Positions 63,117 through 64,000 of a DNA stretch of 64,000 nt are shown piece by piece. The DNA is taken from positions 39,058 to 103,057 of the forward strand of contig NZ_BCTN01000019.1 of NCBI RefSeq assembly GCF_001571305.1, written 5' to 3'. Both the position numbers and the translations under genes were made by a program. The notes under the pieces are model-generated. The model did not search any database, was not told the DNA's origin, and saw nothing but the letters and a program-made list of their open reading frames with translations. The DNA comes from Erwinia persicina NBRC 102418 (GTDB lineage Bacteria; Pseudomonadota; Gammaproteobacteria; Enterobacterales; Enterobacteriaceae). How positions within the stretch are numbered: the first letter of the stretch is position 1; each line of letters begins with the position of its first letter.

Positions 63117-63392
63117 TTACTCTGGATTGGATGGAGGCGATTTACGGGCTTTTCGCTCGTCTATTTTGGCAAAGATCCATATTCTTGCTCCTGATGCTAT
63201 CCCAATAATTAAACTTACAGCAGATAGATAGCTCAAGGACTTTTTGGAGAAATCAATTTTACCTGAGGTAACTAGTTCGATAATTACATTGTTAACCAAG
63301 AAGATAAATGCGAAAAAGCAAAAGCCGTAGTAAATTGTGCTTAAAAGGAAAGCAGTAAATGTTGCTCTATTCTGCCTATTTTTAATTTTCAT
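63117..63392 (-). CDS. cdiI: Membrane immunity protein of a CDI system (CdiI)
   Basis: A 91-residue protein with two hydrophobic segments (about 14-36 and 50-75) and a charged C-terminal tail (KIDERKARK). It overlaps the 3' end of the cdiA-like gene by 11 bp and is markedly AT-rich. By position it must be the immunity protein: in CDI loci this gene always follows the toxin end. A membrane location fits immunity to a toxin that attacks the inner membrane, as in the E. coli EC93 type. No sequence family was recognised, so the name rests on context. Confidence 0.78.
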   Translation of the reverse strand: MKIKNRQNRATFTAFLLSTIYYGFCFFAFIFLVNNVIIELVTSGKIDFSKKSLSYLSAVSLIIGIASGARIWIFAKIDERKARKSPPSNPE

Positions 63393-64000
63393 TAATTTTA
63401 TCCTTAACCTTATTGCTTATTATTTCTCCCCCGATGCCACCAAACAGATCATTTATTTCCCCAGGGAAAGGAGCTAACTCCCCGAACTTTCCTCCTGCCC
63501 AAGCCCCTAAAGCAGCACCACCAACAGATCCTATGTCAGGCCCATCAGTAAACACCGAGCCACCTGCTGCCATTCCGACGTTCTGCCAGACCCCGCGCCC
63601 CGGTGCTAATGCTCCTGTAATTCCTGTCGAGAGACTTCCCTTATAATCCCAGGTTTTATTTTCATTTCCAGGCTGACTCAGATCGAACCACTGATAAGAG
63701 CCATTGGCGATTTCCGCTATTACTGCACCGCCCACAGCTTTACCCACCGATGCCGCTGGACCTAAATAAGCAGCTCCTGCAATCAATACGCCATCCTTAT
63801 ACCCATTCACGATAACTTTGGTGATATTCGCACCTTCCGGTAAATCACCCTGCGCCAGCTTATCTAATCCAGCCTGTTTCTGTTCCGGCGTCAGATTGTT
63901 ATCCTGGGCGTACTGGTCCCATGATGCCACCGCCTGACCATAATTCATCAGGCCCGTTGGCAGACTCAGTGCATTATTCTCAACCGCATTCTTACCCGTC
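63382..64000 (-). CDS. cdiA: CdiA-type contact-dependent inhibition toxin, C-terminal end (partial)
   Basis: The frame is open to the window edge, so these are the last 206 residues of a longer protein. About 5 residues in is the VENN motif (NAVENNALSLP), which marks the border between the conserved CdiA stalk and the variable toxin. The toxin, read from VENN, starts NYGQAVASWDQY and has a helical linker (LTPEQKQAGLDKLAQG), a region with GANITKVIVNGYKDGVLIAG, and a glycine/alanine-rich end (GSVGGAALGAWAGGKFGE) with weak hydrophobic segments. This composition suggests a membrane-acting (pore/ionophore) toxin. A start at the internal ATG (63948) would be wrong, as it would cut off VENN. Confidence 0.85.
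   Translation of the reverse strand, partial: TGKNAVENNALSLPTGLMNYGQAVASWDQYAQDNNLTPEQKQAGLDKLAQGDLPEGANITKVIVNGYKDGVLIAGAAYLGPAASVGKAVGGAVIAEIANGSYQWFDLSQPGNENKTWDYKGSLSTGITGALAPGRGVWQNVGMAAGGSVFTDGPDIGSVGGAALGAWAGGKFGELAPFPGEINDLFGGIGGEIISNKVKDKINEN

Noticed and set aside
63382..63948. A complete 188-residue gene starting at the ATG at 63948
   Set aside because: The frame continues upstream without a stop to the window edge and includes the VENN motif, so the ATG is internal to cdiA.

Overview
The window looks like the chromosome of an enterobacterium in the Erwinia/Pantoea group. The evidence is two ERIC elements in tandem at the left edge, the E. coli-like gene neighbourhood gltP / acs-yjcH-actP / yjcE / ghxP / soxR-soxS / yjcB, a membrane gluconate-dehydrogenase-type oxidase, and proteins that align from end to end with E. 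coli families. The genus is an inference and cannot be fixed from the sequence alone. Apart from two AT-richer patches (about 48.7-51.6 kb and 63.1-64 kb), the DNA is GC-rich with tightly packed genes. No rRNA, tRNA, CRISPR array or complete transposon was seen.

Layout. 0-3.2 kb: Sua5/YciO-type protein, then an enone-reductase-like SDR divergent from a LysR regulator. 3.2-15.8 kb: a large catabolic locus controlled by a YiaJ-like IclR regulator. It has two units, an ABC sugar importer with an SMP-30 lactonase (4.4-9.0 kb) and yiaK-yiaL-MFS-lyxK-sgbH-sgbU-sgbE (9.3-15.8 kb). Each unit starts with a promoter followed at once by the same type of operator. The second unit turns 2,3-diketo-L-gulonate or a similar acid into D-xylulose 5-phosphate. 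15.8-16.3 kb: a non-coding palindrome mosaic. 16.3-20.2 kb: three-subunit periplasmic FAD/cytochrome c dehydrogenase. 20.4-31 kb: PAS-GGDEF-EAL protein, SbmA, dihydroxyacetone kinase, a long-form LeuA with a terminator in its leader, AraC regulator, Aer. 31.4-47.7 kb: gltP, acs-yjcH-actP (actP carries an amber codon), YfaZ-like porin, a LrgAB/CidAB-type pair with its LysR gene, yjcE, ghxP, GST, soxR/soxS, a DgcN-like diguanylate cyclase, yjcB. 47.7-51.7 kb: an AT-rich island with an ATP-grasp/TupA-like gene, a Wzx-like flippase, an IS3 remnant and a long empty stretch. 51.7-62.8 kb: DMT exporter, AraC, gstA, VirK/YbjX, DUF3828-like protein, dld, CycA-like permease, gdhA, YegS-like lipid kinase, lipoprotein. 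63.1-64.0 kb: the 3' end of a contact-dependent-inhibition cdiA gene (VENN motif and toxin domain) with an overlapping membrane immunity gene, running off the right edge.

How the genes work together. The dehydrogenase at 16-20 kb probably makes ketoaldonic acids in the periplasm, and the neighbouring IclR locus imports and degrades keto-acids of that kind; the link is an inference. acs-yjcH-actP takes up and activates acetate. soxR/soxS carry a textbook redox-switch promoter. Several gene ends carry copies of one palindrome (GGGGCGACC...GGTCGCCCC), which looks like this genome's own REP-like element.
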